A stretch of 34,620 nt of DNA from a virus. Shown in pieces: positions 21,772 to 30,357 of this stretch. The stretch lies in the IMG/VR virus record IMGVR_UViG_3300022748_000033, positions 1 through 34,620 of that record. One strand, given 5' to 3'. The translations under genes and the position numbers were made by a program. How positions within the stretch are numbered: position 1 is the stretch's first letter; each line of letters opens with the position of its first letter. The notes under the pieces were generated by a model, which saw nothing but the letters and a program-made list of their open reading frames with translations, ran no database searches and was not told where the DNA came from.

Positions 21772-22116
21772 TCAGGATTGGTCAGCGGCGGGGGTCACAT
21801 ACAAAATTCCTGCCGTGGCATTGTTGCTTTTGGCAGTCAAATAGTATGGAGTCGTGGGCGTGGCAATGATCATCGGCAATGTCATGTTGGGGGGCAACAC
21901 GAAATCACCATTTGTGCCATCAGTCGGGAAAACAGGTGCGCCCGGATCAGAATTGCCCCAACGAACCGCAATCGGGTATGCGCCCAAATTGAGGAACGAG
22001 GTGTAGTTGATCTGGTCATTGGTAGAGTCATCGATCAAAACCGCTGCATGGGCAGTGGAAGTGACCGACAACGCAACCGTTGGCCCTGCGTTTCGTTGAA
22101 CGGATGAGCTTGCCAT
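21772..22116 (-). CDS. Small beta-rich virion protein, 114 aa
   Basis: The product reads like a small beta barrel (V-A-L-S-V-T-S-T, V-L-I-D-D-S, P-I-A-V-R-W-G, F-V-L-P-P-N-M-T-L-P) without Cys, typical of capsid or tail accessory proteins. It starts 2 nt after the preceding stop and ends 5 nt before the long fibre ATG. It may join fibre to tail or decorate the head. No named family was recognised. Confidence 0.6.
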   Translation of the reverse strand: MASSSVQRNAGPTVALSVTSTAHAAVLIDDSTNDQINYTSFLNLGAYPIAVRWGNSDPGAPVFPTDGTNGDFVLPPNMTLPMIIATPTTPYYLTAKSNNATAGILYVTPAADQS

Positions 22117-22118
22117 GT

Positions 22119-22445
22119 TTACACCGCCGTGACGGGTGCTGGGCCTTCCAAACGCACAATCTGGAGCGTGTAAACACCAGCGGCGGGGGTGGCAGAAAGA
22201 GCCGTGACGTTGCCAAACTGAATGGTCAGAATGTTGGCGGTCAGGCAGTCAGCTTCCGCAATGATGATGCCAGCGGTTTGTGCGCCGTTGTATCCGACAA
22301 CCATCACAATGTCAGTGGTCTGCAAACCGGGCACAGAAAAGGTCTGAGCCGCTGTGGTGTTTGCTGAAACTGCCGAGGGAGTAATGGAGGGCTGGATGTA
22401 AAAAGTCTCGTGCGAATTGCCACGAGTTACGGTGGTAGAAGACAT
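22119..22445 (-). CDS. Small virion protein, 108 aa
   Basis: The product is beta-rich with T-F-S-V-P-G-L-Q-T-T-D-I-V-M-V-V-G-Y-N and Y-T-L-Q-I-V-R-L-E-G-P. CAGGAGAA precedes the ATG. It is the first gene after the terminator that closes the head genes, so it may have its own promoter; ATTGTA at 22469-22474 reads TACAAT on the minus strand, a good -10 without a clear -35. It is probably a minor capsid or tail protein. Confidence 0.6.
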   Translation of the reverse strand: MSSTTVTRGNSHETFYIQPSITPSAVSANTTAAQTFSVPGLQTTDIVMVVGYNGAQTAGIIIAEADCLTANILTIQFGNVTALSATPAAGVYTLQIVRLEGPAPVTAV

Positions 22446-22477
22446 GATTTCTCCTGTGAAGTGGTCAAATTGTAGTT

Positions 22478-22514
22478 TAAAAAAAAGAAAAAGCCACCCC
22501 TTTTGAGAGTGGCC
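22478..22514 (-). terminator. Intrinsic terminator after the head genes
   Basis: On the minus strand GCCACTC (513-507 of 22.5 kb) pairs with GGGTGGC (22499-22493) with one G-U pair and a 7-nt loop, followed by T5-C-T8. It lies 22 nt past the stop of the 141-codon gene and would separate abundant head transcripts from the tail genes. Read-through or a promoter just beyond must supply the tail genes. Confidence 0.8.
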
Positions 22515-22534
22515 TTTTCATCGGTTCATACAGA

Positions 22535-22960
22535 TCAGCTATATGTGCTGAAGTCGTAACCGTAGACGTAAACGTCCATCGTAGCGGCAGCACCTTGTGC
22601 CGTGCCCACGTTCAGATACAGGTTTTGACCCGACTGAGTAGCGGTGGCGGCGACAGTGCGCTGAGACACAACGGTTGAGCCAGTCAGAGCAGACAAAGCG
22701 GCGTTTGCCACGATTGCCGTACCACCTGCGCTGGGGGCTGTAAACAGACCTGCAGCGGCAGTGGTCAGGCTGGTCGAGGCGTTCGTAAACACCACATTGC
22801 TGACTGAGTAGTTGGTGGAGTTGATGATCTGCAAAACTGCTTGATCACCAGTTGCGTTCACATTCACGCCAGTTGCGGATGCCAACAGACGAATCGCCTG
22901 ATTGGAAGCCACGTTTTGGGGATGAATTGTGGTCGTTGATGCTGGTCCGGGGTTTGCCAT
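22535..22960 (-). CDS. Probable head decoration protein, 141 aa
   Basis: The Ala/Thr/Asn-rich product (Q-A-I-R-L-L-A-S-A-T-G-V-N-V then a beta-rich body ending D-V-Y-V-Y-G-Y-D-F-S-T-Y-S) follows the coat gene by 26 nt, has AAAGGAA before its ATG, and is closed by a strong terminator. A small, well-translated protein right after the coat gene is typically a decoration protein. No named family was recognised; the assignment is by position and composition. Confidence 0.6.
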   Translation of the reverse strand: MANPGPASTTTIHPQNVASNQAIRLLASATGVNVNATGDQAVLQIINSTNYSVSNVVFTNASTSLTTAAAGLFTAPSAGGTAIVANAALSALTGSTVVSQRTVAATATQSGQNLYLNVGTAQGAAATMDVYVYGYDFSTYS

Positions 22961-22986
22961 GATTTTGTTCCTTTCAAAAAGTTAAA

Positions 22987-24243
22987 TTAGGCTGCAACAC
23001 GGCAAGCGAGTTCGGGGTAGAGGGGAGCCCAACCGTACAACACATCCAAACGAGTCGGGATTGAATCGTTGTTGATGGTGTATTGGCGAACCACACGCAT
23101 GGACAGACCGATTTCCTTGTCGGAAGCACGACCAGCGAAATGCACACCTTCAGGCAACTCAAGATCAGCAACTGCCAAAGTGAAGGCGTTGCGGTGCATG
23201 ATGATGTTCTGAGGCGACACAGTGCCAGTGCTGTTGAACTGAGTCACAGCGGCAGAGCTAGAGGTCGTGGGGATGGTCACGTTCTGGAATTGACCAGCGG
23301 TGATGACTGCGGGGCTAACCACAACAGAACCAGACGAGCCAGAAGCAATCGAGGTGGTCTGCTTGACCACGAAATTGCGGAGCTTGTTAGAGCCGTAGGC
23401 TTGACGGTTTTGGGGGTTAACTGCGTACACACCAGCAATGGTGATCACATCGCCAGCATTCAGGTTCATCGTGCCAGTGTTGGCGGCGGTGAGCGTGATG
23501 GTGCTAGAAGATGCCCAACCAGAGGTCAGGAAACCAGAAGCGGTGGTGGTGTTCACAGAAGCGGTCACGGTCGTGGTGGTGTTCGAGCCAAAGGTCTGGC
23601 TCACCACGTTCTGATCCATCTTCCAGTTCATGCCAGCGGAGTCACGACCCATCAAGCCTTTGCGATATTGCTCGCCAATAGCTTCTTGGGGCACGAACAA
23701 ACCTTTCAAGCTGTCCACAATGGTAGCAGAGGTGAAGGGTTCAACGATGCAAGAACGGCGACCATCACGGGGCGCACCTTCAGCGTCCAAATACGCACCT
23801 GCGGTCAGGTAAGTAATCAGACCAGTGGGGGGCGTTCCAGCAGTACCAACGATGTTGGCGGTTTGCAGGGTAGCCATAGACATACCGTCACGGTCAATCT
23901 TGTTGGCGATTGCAGCGACAGCGGGCTTCAACACTCGGTCAGAGAACATATCCAAAGACAGAGCCAAATCCTGAGTGGTGAATTGGGTGTCAACGTGGAA
24001 CTGGGTGGACAGAGTGACGGGCACACTGGTTTCGTTGAAATCTTCAACGTTCAGTGCAGGGCCAGTCGTACCGATGAAACGACCGGGTCTACGGACGTTC
24101 ACGGTGTTGCCGATCTTTGCGCCGACAACGGCGAATTGATCGTCATAGTTACGGTCAACTTCAGAGGTGAAAGTCAATTCGTTTTCCAAAACCATCAACG
24201 CTTCGTTGGTGATCTTGGAGATCGTTAAAAGTTGGTTTGCCAT
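22987..24243 (-). CDS. Major capsid protein (P22 coat-like)
   Basis: The 418-residue protein has the length and motifs of P22 gp5-type HK97-fold coats: an N-terminal helix with I-T-N-E-A-L-M-V-L-E-N, G-N-T-V-N-V-R-R-P (45-53), H-V-D-T-Q-F-T-T-Q-D-L-A-L-S (83-96), V-A-A-I-A-N-K-I-D-R-D (108-118) and a C-terminal R-L-D-V-L-Y-G-W. A central segment (about 215-340) rich in Thr/Ser probably corresponds to the inserted domain of P22 coat. GGAGA precedes the ATG. It builds the procapsid with the scaffold encoded just upstream and may need the phage GroES-like factor to fold. Confidence 0.88.
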   Translation of the reverse strand: MANQLLTISKITNEALMVLENELTFTSEVDRNYDDQFAVVGAKIGNTVNVRRPGRFIGTTGPALNVEDFNETSVPVTLSTQFHVDTQFTTQDLALSLDMFSDRVLKPAVAAIANKIDRDGMSMATLQTANIVGTAGTPPTGLITYLTAGAYLDAEGAPRDGRRSCIVEPFTSATIVDSLKGLFVPQEAIGEQYRKGLMGRDSAGMNWKMDQNVVSQTFGSNTTTTVTASVNTTTASGFLTSGWASSSTITLTAANTGTMNLNAGDVITIAGVYAVNPQNRQAYGSNKLRNFVVKQTTSIASGSSGSVVVSPAVITAGQFQNVTIPTTSSSAAVTQFNSTGTVSPQNIIMHRNAFTLAVADLELPEGVHFAGRASDKEIGLSMRVVRQYTINNDSIPTRLDVLYGWAPLYPELACRVAA

Positions 24244-24267
24244 TTGGTTTCTCCAAAAAGATTAGGT

Positions 24268-25152
24268 TTATTTGATCTTTCCGGCTTTGCGGTTGGCCTT
24301 CCACTGTGCGTAAGTTCCATGAAAATCTCCATCGGAGCTAATCGGAACATCCACCGGGGCTGACCCGCCACGAATCGGATTGATCGGTGCTGGTGCTCGA
24401 CTTTTGACCACAGGAGTTTCCAATTTCACTGGCTTTGCGCTTAAACGCTCTTCCAGTTTCCCAATCTCTCGCAATGCCGCTTTCGTGGACATACCTGAGA
24501 TTTTCTTGGCAAGTTCGTCGTTTTCAGCTAGGTGATACAGGACTTGAGGCCCAACATCACTCTCCAGAATCGCATCTCGAACGTCATCATTTACGACAAC
24601 ATCGCTCGACGCAACGACCTCGTCAAAATCAGGCAAATCCGCTTTGGCTTGCTGAACCTTACTTGCCCAAGTCTCAATGACTTTTTGGCGTTCTTGTGCA
24701 ACTCGCTCCTCAGCTTCTTGCTTTTTCATCTCAGCGATTCGCTTGTCAGCCGTGTACTCTGCTAGAGCCTTGGCATATTCAAACGCATCCTGAAATTGGC
24801 TGGGTTGAGGTTCTTGATCTTCCTCCACCACGGTGGGTTTAGGTTGCTCAAGTGCCTTAATCCTTGCTTCCAGAGCCTCCCTAGCTTCACGCTCCCGCCT
24901 TGCTTCCGCTCTGGCTTCTTCACGTTGCTTGGTTATCTCTGAAAACCTCCTCTCAAGTTTGGGATTCGGCTTTTTCTCTTCTGTGGCCTTGGCTTCTTCC
25001 TGCTGTTCAGGTTCACTCTGCACCACCTCCTCAACTGGCTCGGTCTGCGCCGCCTCAGTTGGCTCGGCCTTGTCAGCTAAACCTAATCTCTCTGCATAAA
25101 ATTCAGCCGCATTTTCACTGGTCAAAACTTGACCTGCTTCTTTCTCAGACAT
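24268..25152 (-). CDS. Scaffolding protein (P22 gp8-like)
   Basis: The 294-residue protein is extremely charged and helical. The acidic first 70 residues are followed by a long Arg/Glu coiled coil (about 70-110, R-E-E-A-R-A-E-A-R-R-E), and a basic C-terminus (W-K-A-N-R-K-A-G-K-I-K) of the kind that binds coat in P22. The ATG at 25152 has GAGGA upstream; a TTG four codons earlier is disfavoured. It lies between portal and coat, as expected for scaffold. Confidence 0.82.
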   Translation of the reverse strand: MSEKEAGQVLTSENAAEFYAERLGLADKAEPTEAAQTEPVEEVVQSEPEQQEEAKATEEKKPNPKLERRFSEITKQREEARAEARREREAREALEARIKALEQPKPTVVEEDQEPQPSQFQDAFEYAKALAEYTADKRIAEMKKQEAEERVAQERQKVIETWASKVQQAKADLPDFDEVVASSDVVVNDDVRDAILESDVGPQVLYHLAENDELAKKISGMSTKAALREIGKLEERLSAKPVKLETPVVKSRAPAPINPIRGGSAPVDVPISSDGDFHGTYAQWKANRKAGKIK

Positions 25153-25172
25153 GAGTTTCCTCAAGAATTAAC

Positions 25173-25189
25173 CCAGTGAAGCCCACTGG
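25173..25189. other. Hairpin between portal and scaffold genes
   Basis: CCAGTG (25173-25178) and CACTGG (25184-25189) form a perfect 6-bp stem with a 5-nt loop. On the minus strand no T-run follows it, so it is not a normal terminator for the head operon. It might instead protect the scaffold mRNA 5' end or tune portal/scaffold ratio. On the plus strand a T7 lies 5 nt past it. Confidence 0.4.
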
Positions 25190-25211
25190 TAGGCATTTTT
25201 TTACCAAAAAA

Positions 25212-27317
25212 TTACTGCTGTGTCAAAGGATTTGCACCAGATTCAATATCTTGCGCTGCAAAGCTCATGGACGCTTGTTGTTCTTGATCCCGCTTTTTGA
25301 TCTCCTGATTTAAGCGAGCGGTGTCCATGTGATGAAGCAAAAGCTCCATGATGGCCTCAATTTCAACCTTGTTTTGGCTGGTAATGGCTCGGGTGTTTTG
25401 GTCATTGACCTTAACTTCAGCCATTGTTTCGGTGTTGTGCGCCTTGGCAGTTTGACGGAGCATTTCACGCTTGGTTTCGGCTTCCTGTCTAACCGATTCA
25501 ATGTCTTGACGCTGCTTGATGATCATTTGCAACTGCTCAATTTGCTGCGCCATCTTCTGCATAGCATCCTGACTTTGAGCCAGTTGCATCTGAACTTGCA
25601 TCGGAATCGGGCTTTTGTCATCCACTTTAGACAACGGATTAAGAGTCGCCAAGCGGTCAGCAATCACATCAGCACCGGGCCAATCCATGTTTCGGAAAAT
25701 CAGGTCACCAGCGGTCTGCATGAGGGTTGGGTCTGCCTTGAGCATCCCAAGCATTGAATCCACAGCCTCTTGACGCTTGGAGTTGTAACCCGGCCCGGTT
25801 TCCATGACCACATCGTAATCACCCACCGTCATGTCGTTCAACACCTTATCCACGGCGACCCGCTGGTTCAAAGTGATCAACTCTGGCTTGCCATCGTCCC
25901 CAATGATCCGCATTGTCCTTTCGGAGTCATAAATCTTTGGAATCAGGTCAAGAATGATCTTTCCGGTATGACTAATCGACCTTGTAAGGTTGTCGTAATA
26001 GTCGTAATTGGTCATATCAATCTGTTGCTGCTGACCGTTCAGAGCCTTGCCCGAAATGTTTCCGGTTGGCAATTGGTTGGGGTCAAAAATCCCCATGATG
26101 GCTTGCAAGTCTTGATTGATTGTCCCGGCAGCGGTAATCACGCCAGCCGGGGGTGGTTCAGGCTGGAGTCGTTGGGGAGGGGGCGCAGGTTGCCCATCCG
26201 TGTCCCGTTGTTTGTAACGCAAATAAGGCGTGGACTTGACGTTGGCCTGTGCCCACTCGTTCTCGTGTCCTTCGTCCTGTCCTTCTGCCATGATCCATTT
26301 GGCTTTGGGGGCAAGAGCAATCGATTCGGTCAGCGAGGTCTGCCAGAAGTTGTACATCCGCTGGGGGTCTTTGGCGTGACGAATCATGCCGAAAACCTTG
26401 GTGCGGTTGCCGATCACGACCTTTCTGCCGTAGACGGGAACGATTGGGATGAAGCGTCCGGGCCAATCACGTTCTTCAATGACCTCAATGGCGGTGAGCT
26501 TCTTCCATTTGATCGTTTTCTTAAACGATGGACGCTCGTTGATGACGGTCAAACCCGCACCCTCAACACGCTCAAAGAAATGGGCATCATCAGCGAATCG
26601 GCTTGTGCCATCACTTAACAAATAAAGGATTGCGGGTTCTCTGACAGTGTAAAAATACTCAGCAAGGCGAATGTCCTCTTTGGTGATCCACTCGGACTGG
26701 CTGTCGCCCGTGCCCCGCTGAGTGAAGCTCGTGCCATCGTCCAAGTCTGGGTATAAAGTCCGGAACACATCCTTGGGCATCATGGTGGTGATCAGGCACT
26801 TTTCAGCGTCAGAGCCATCAGGAGCAACCGAATTGGGGTCGAAATAGACCGTAAACGGGTTGTCCACAGGATCAATGATGATCTCTTGATCAAAACTGTC
26901 CTCTTTGATGTATTTGGTATTGACCCGCCAATAACCCCAACCCATCCTCACAGCGTAGTCAAACGCATTGTCATAAGCGTGGTCGGCGTTGGAATTGACC
27001 TCAATGTGACGAATCAAACCTGAAATCACCTGTGCGGTCTTTTGGTCGGCCTGAGTGTTGGTGGCGTGAACCTTGATGCGTGGACGCTGTTGCCTTTGTT
27101 GGTTCGTGACTTGTCGGCAGTAGGTGTCGAGCTTGTTGATGGTCAGAACGGGGCGAGACTCAAGGTTTCTGGAGTTTTGAAGCTCAACAGGCCATTGGTC
27201 ACCGTTGACAAACTTTAGGTCTTCAAGTGCTTCCTGACGGTTTGTGGTGTTTGCGTCATTGCAGAACTTGAGGAAATCGATTGCCTCTTGGATTACTGGA
27301 TCGTAGTCATCAGCCAT
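25212..27317 (-). CDS. Portal protein (P22 gp1-like)
   Basis: The 701-residue product has the P22-type portal pattern: N-T-T-N-R-Q-E-A-L-E-D-L-K-F-V-N-G-D-Q-W (about 23-42), N-K-L-D-T-Y-C-R-Q-V-T-N-Q-Q-R (64-78), a long wing/stem/crown body and a C-terminal Gln/Lys coiled coil (about 590-690) like the P22 barrel. The ATG at 27317 follows the terminase stop by 2 nt with a GGGGT site; an upstream in-frame TTG is unlikely. It forms the dodecameric DNA channel and binds terminase and gp4. Confidence 0.88.
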   Translation of the reverse strand: MADDYDPVIQEAIDFLKFCNDANTTNRQEALEDLKFVNGDQWPVELQNSRNLESRPVLTINKLDTYCRQVTNQQRQQRPRIKVHATNTQADQKTAQVISGLIRHIEVNSNADHAYDNAFDYAVRMGWGYWRVNTKYIKEDSFDQEIIIDPVDNPFTVYFDPNSVAPDGSDAEKCLITTMMPKDVFRTLYPDLDDGTSFTQRGTGDSQSEWITKEDIRLAEYFYTVREPAILYLLSDGTSRFADDAHFFERVEGAGLTVINERPSFKKTIKWKKLTAIEVIEERDWPGRFIPIVPVYGRKVVIGNRTKVFGMIRHAKDPQRMYNFWQTSLTESIALAPKAKWIMAEGQDEGHENEWAQANVKSTPYLRYKQRDTDGQPAPPPQRLQPEPPPAGVITAAGTINQDLQAIMGIFDPNQLPTGNISGKALNGQQQQIDMTNYDYYDNLTRSISHTGKIILDLIPKIYDSERTMRIIGDDGKPELITLNQRVAVDKVLNDMTVGDYDVVMETGPGYNSKRQEAVDSMLGMLKADPTLMQTAGDLIFRNMDWPGADVIADRLATLNPLSKVDDKSPIPMQVQMQLAQSQDAMQKMAQQIEQLQMIIKQRQDIESVRQEAETKREMLRQTAKAHNTETMAEVKVNDQNTRAITSQNKVEIEAIMELLLHHMDTARLNQEIKKRDQEQQASMSFAAQDIESGANPLTQQ

Positions 27318-27319
27318 GT

Positions 27320-28591
27320 TTACCCCATCCAACTGTTTGCCGACCCATATAAAGGCATCGGTTTTGGTTTCTTGCGTTCTCTCGGCTCACTCACCATCAA
27401 TGCGATATACCTGAAGGCATCTGCCCCGTGTGAATACTGGTCATGTAGCGGTTTCCTGCTGAATTGACCAGTTTCCGGATCAGTTTCATATCGATAGTGT
27501 CGCAAACATTGTAAGCCTTCGTGGCAATTTTCTCTATCAAAATAACACGCCCTGAATGTTGTCCTGGCAGCGTTAATTGAGTCCAGCACCGGAACACGCT
27601 CCAAGACCCTTGTCTTATACCCGCTTGCCCTGACGATTTCCTCAATGCTCTTGCCTTGTGAGGCCAGCGTTTTGTTCTGAGCGTCATGGGGTAGCCAAAG
27701 CGTGTCGTAGACGTACCCAAAGCTCTGCATCTTGGCTAGGTAATGGCTGATGGTTTGTTGGCTGTCCTCAAAATACCGAATCAGGCGGGTTTCCATACCG
27801 ATAAATTGCACGAACCAGATTGCCGTGGAATCTGCCCAACCCAAGTCAAAGACCGCATGGACGGGCTTATTGGCATCGTATGGGACTCGGGTGATTCGCC
27901 CCTCCATCTCAGCCACCTGAATCTCACGGGCAAAGATCGCCCCGTCAATGGTCTGCCGACAAAACCCCTCCCAAACAGTGCGGTGGGCTTCCGGGTCACG
28001 CATCTTGAGGCTTTCCATCTCAAGGCGCAATGTGTCAGGAAACCAAGGATTGTCCGACCAGTTGATCTTGGTCACCACGGCATTTTCGGGCTGATGCACC
28101 ACAAACCGCTGATAAGTCTCGTCAGTCTCAAGTTCAGGGTTAAAGGTCACCCAGATTTCGGAGTCAGGCTTTCGGATGGTCGGGATCAGCACATTCCAAC
28201 TCATCCGGGTCACTGTTTGGGCTTCCTCAACCCAGCAAATATCGATGCCTTCGTAAGACTTCACATTGGCGACATTGTTCTTCAAGCCAACAAAGCTAAA
28301 TTCCGACCCGTTTTTGCCCCGGATGCTGGCTTGGGTGATTTCGTAGAAGTCAGTCAGTTGCAGGTCAATGATCTGGTCACACAAGAGTTTGTGGACTGAA
28401 TCCCTCATGGATGTCATAAATTCTCGGGCGCACAGGATTCTCAGGGGGTCTTTTGCTGCCTTAATCAGCAATGCTCGGGCGACTCCCCATGATTTAGCAC
28501 CACCTCGCCCACCATAAAGCACTCGGTAACGGCTTTGGAGCGGGTTGAATAGACACTCAAGTTTGGCAGGAAATTGGGCGTTGGAAATCAT
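27320..28591 (-). CDS. terL: Terminase large subunit (PBSX family)
   Basis: The 423-residue packaging motor has Walker A at G-G-R-G-G-A-K-S (27-34), Walker B with I-D-I-C-W-V-E-E (116-123), and a RNase H-like nuclease with D249 (F-D-L-G-W-A-D-S), D303 (L-P-H-D) and the C-terminal S-H-G-A-D391-A-F-R-Y. This set fits PBSX-type (Terminase_3) enzymes. All catalytic residues are present. It overlaps terS by 4 nt and is followed by the portal. Family members usually package by headful, in keeping with a circularly permuted genome. Confidence 0.92.
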   Translation of the reverse strand: MISNAQFPAKLECLFNPLQSRYRVLYGGRGGAKSWGVARALLIKAAKDPLRILCAREFMTSMRDSVHKLLCDQIIDLQLTDFYEITQASIRGKNGSEFSFVGLKNNVANVKSYEGIDICWVEEAQTVTRMSWNVLIPTIRKPDSEIWVTFNPELETDETYQRFVVHQPENAVVTKINWSDNPWFPDTLRLEMESLKMRDPEAHRTVWEGFCRQTIDGAIFAREIQVAEMEGRITRVPYDANKPVHAVFDLGWADSTAIWFVQFIGMETRLIRYFEDSQQTISHYLAKMQSFGYVYDTLWLPHDAQNKTLASQGKSIEEIVRASGYKTRVLERVPVLDSINAARTTFRACYFDRENCHEGLQCLRHYRYETDPETGQFSRKPLHDQYSHGADAFRYIALMVSEPRERKKPKPMPLYGSANSWMG

Positions 28592-28938
28592 TCTGGCTTA
28601 ACAAAGCTGACATTGATTCCAGTTACCAACGGCTCGCCATCTGCTCCCGTCAGTTCTTGTTTAACAGTTTCCGACCACCTCATTTGGCTTTTTGTCCACC
28701 AAATCAGGCTGGTCGTATCTCCCGCCACAGCCTTTGAATAAAGCGTCTTGGCAATTTGGCTGTTGGCCTTTGCTTTTCCGGCATCAAGCTCATGCCTGTA
28801 ATACTTACGCAAAGTCTTGTCATCTATGCCCACCAAAATGGCAATTTGCTCGTGCGGCAAGCCCAACCCGCTGGTGCTTTCAACCAATTTACGGCTTTCG
28901 TCCGTTGGGATGTGAGGTTCTTGTGGAATGACTGGCAT
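28588..28938 (-). CDS. terS: Terminase small subunit
   Basis: The 116-residue protein has an N-terminal HTH (L-P-H-E-Q-I-A-I-L-V-G-I-D-D-K-T-L-R-K-Y-Y, about 27-47), then a helical oligomerisation part (A-N-S-Q-I-A-K-T-L-Y-S-K-A-V-A-G, about 58-73) and a C-terminal tail that may touch TerL. This is the usual small-terminase layout for DNA recognition at packaging start. The ATG lacks a good Shine-Dalgarno. It overlaps terL (ATGA) and follows the methyltransferase by 25 nt. Confidence 0.82.
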   Translation of the reverse strand: MPVIPQEPHIPTDESRKLVESTSGLGLPHEQIAILVGIDDKTLRKYYRHELDAGKAKANSQIAKTLYSKAVAGDTTSLIWWTKSQMRWSETVKQELTGADGEPLVTGINVSFVKPE

Positions 28939-28963
28939 TTTATTAAGGGGAACTCGTTGATAT

Positions 28964-30178
28964 TTAATCAGTTTCGGTTAGTTCTGTCAATAAAACGGCT
29001 TTTTTGCCTGTAAAGTCTTCCCATCGTTTTACTATTACATCGCAATATTTTGGGTCTAGTTCCATTAGTCTGGCATGGCGGTTTTGTTTCTCACAGGCAA
29101 TCAATGTGCTTCCCGAGCCACCAAACAAATCTAATATCTCATCACCTGCTTTGCTAGAGTTATTTATGGCTCTCTCAGGTAGTTCCACAGGCTTTTGGGT
29201 TGGGTGATATGTATTCTTAGATTCTTTTTTTAGTTCCCAGACAGTTTTTTCATTAGTTGGCCCATACCAAGCAGGCGAACAACCATCTTTGTGTAAATAC
29301 ATACATGGCTCAGAGTTTGGGATATATTGAGACATAAATGCCCCAAGTCCAGACTTTACTTTGTACCATTGAATTACTGCTCTGAGTTTTAATGGCAGTT
29401 TGGATAGTGCCGCATAAGTCTCTATGGATTTACCAGAAGCATACCAAACATAAAAAGCCGCACCATCCTTAGTATTTGGCACAGCCGCCATTAGCGCACC
29501 ATAAAATAAACCTGTAAGGTCATCGCCCTCTAGCGTGTCAGCAATAATGCCTTTGCGCTTTTTCTGATTATGTCCACCTTCATACGCCACACCATAAGGC
29601 GGGTCAGTAAATACCATATCGGCTTTCTGCCCATCCATCAATTTATCCACAGCGTCAATGCTGGTGCTGTCACCACACATTAGCCGATGGTTGCCCAACT
29701 GGTAAATATCACCTAATTTGGTTTTCGGCTCTTCTGGCACATCAGGAACGGCATCTTCATCGGTCAGCCCTTCCACAACCTCTGGCTCTAGCAAGGCGGC
29801 TATTTCTTTCGGGTCAAAGCCTAATATGTCCAACGCAAACCCATCTGCCAATAGGTCGTTTAACTCTATGGTCAGCATTTCGTTATCCCACCCCGCGTTA
29901 AGCGCTAGGCGGTTGTCGGCAATGATGTATGCCTTCTTTTGCGTTTCGGTCAGGTCTTTGAGTTCTATCGTGGGAACTTCGGTATGCCCTAACTTACGGG
30001 CGGCCATAAGCCTGCCATGCCCAGCAATAATGCCGTTTTGTCCGTCTATCAGTATTGGGTTAGTCCAGCCAAATTCCTTAATGCTTGCAGCAATCTGTGC
30101 CACCTGTTCGTCAGAATGGGTTCGACTGTTGTTGACGTAAGGAATTAGTTCTGCGACCTTTCGAGTCTCAATTTTCAT
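28964..30178 (-). CDS. ParB-domain/N6-adenine DNA methyltransferase fusion
   Basis: This 404-residue protein has two parts. Residues about 1-95 form a ParB/Srx-like domain (V-A-E-L-I-P-Y-V-N-N-S-R-T-H-S, G-I-I-A-G-H-G-R, Q-K-K-A-Y-I-I-A-D-N-R). Residues about 155-400 form an N6-adenine methyltransferase with D-P-P-Y (192-195) before the SAM motif D-L-F-G-G-S-G-S-T. The catalytic motif is intact. No partner restriction enzyme is seen. It likely marks phage DNA against host restriction or adjusts packaging, as it sits directly before terS. GGAAGAAG precedes the ATG at 30178. Confidence 0.85.
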   Translation of the reverse strand: MKIETRKVAELIPYVNNSRTHSDEQVAQIAASIKEFGWTNPILIDGQNGIIAGHGRLMAARKLGHTEVPTIELKDLTETQKKAYIIADNRLALNAGWDNEMLTIELNDLLADGFALDILGFDPKEIAALLEPEVVEGLTDEDAVPDVPEEPKTKLGDIYQLGNHRLMCGDSTSIDAVDKLMDGQKADMVFTDPPYGVAYEGGHNQKKRKGIIADTLEGDDLTGLFYGALMAAVPNTKDGAAFYVWYASGKSIETYAALSKLPLKLRAVIQWYKVKSGLGAFMSQYIPNSEPCMYLHKDGCSPAWYGPTNEKTVWELKKESKNTYHPTQKPVELPERAINNSSKAGDEILDLFGGSGSTLIACEKQNRHARLMELDPKYCDVIVKRWEDFTGKKAVLLTELTETD

Positions 30179-30238
30179 CTTCTTCCTTTGGTTGTTGATG
30201 GCAGACCGGGCGATCTTGTGCATAAGCCAATGCGCTTA

Positions 30239-30292
30239 ACCACTAACACGGCTGGGGACTGAGCGACTGGTTCGGGGTTTAATCCTAGTGGT
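30239..30292. other. Inverted repeat upstream of the methyltransferase gene
   Basis: ACCACTA (30239-30245) and TAGTGGT (30286-30292) are perfect 7-bp arms 40 bp apart. The gap of ~180 nt (30179-30357) between the DUF6496 gene and the methyltransferase holds no convincing gene; it holds this repeat and a hairpin at 30331-30353. A TTGACC near 30301-30306 (minus strand) might be part of a weak promoter. tRNA-like look was examined and rejected. Confidence 0.35.
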
Positions 30293-30330
30293 CATCTCTT
30301 GGGTCAAGCCCTTTTCAATCCCCATGCGTG

Positions 30331-30353
30331 TTGACCCCCTTGCGGGGTGTCAA
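30331..30353. other. GC-rich hairpin in the gap after the DUF6496 gene
   Basis: TTGACCCCC (30331-30339) pairs with GGGG and GTCAA (30344-30353) with one bulged T and a TTGC loop. It lies 5 nt past the DUF6496 stop on the minus strand. No T-run follows on either strand, so termination is doubtful; it could be an mRNA stabiliser or processing site. Confidence 0.4.
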
Positions 30354-30357
30354 GATA

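Noticed and set aside
22469-22474. TACAAT as a promoter -10 for the tail genes
   Set aside because: A good -10 by itself, but the -35 position falls in the terminator T-run with no match; mentioned only as a possibility.
23083-24228. Long rightward frame (381 codons) opposite the coat gene
   Set aside because: It is the antisense shadow of the coat gene; composition is His/Ser/Gly-rich with no motif, and the coat frame on the other strand is certain.
25770-26618. Rightward 282-codon frame opposite the portal gene
   Set aside because: Antisense shadow of the portal gene; no promoter, ribosome site or family pattern.
30200-30292. tRNA-like appearance (ACCACTA/TAGTGGT arms, GGTTC-like loop)
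   Set aside because: The arms enclose only ~40 nt, no T-arm or anticodon arm pairs properly on either strand, and no CCA or discriminator context fits. Kept only as an inverted repeat.
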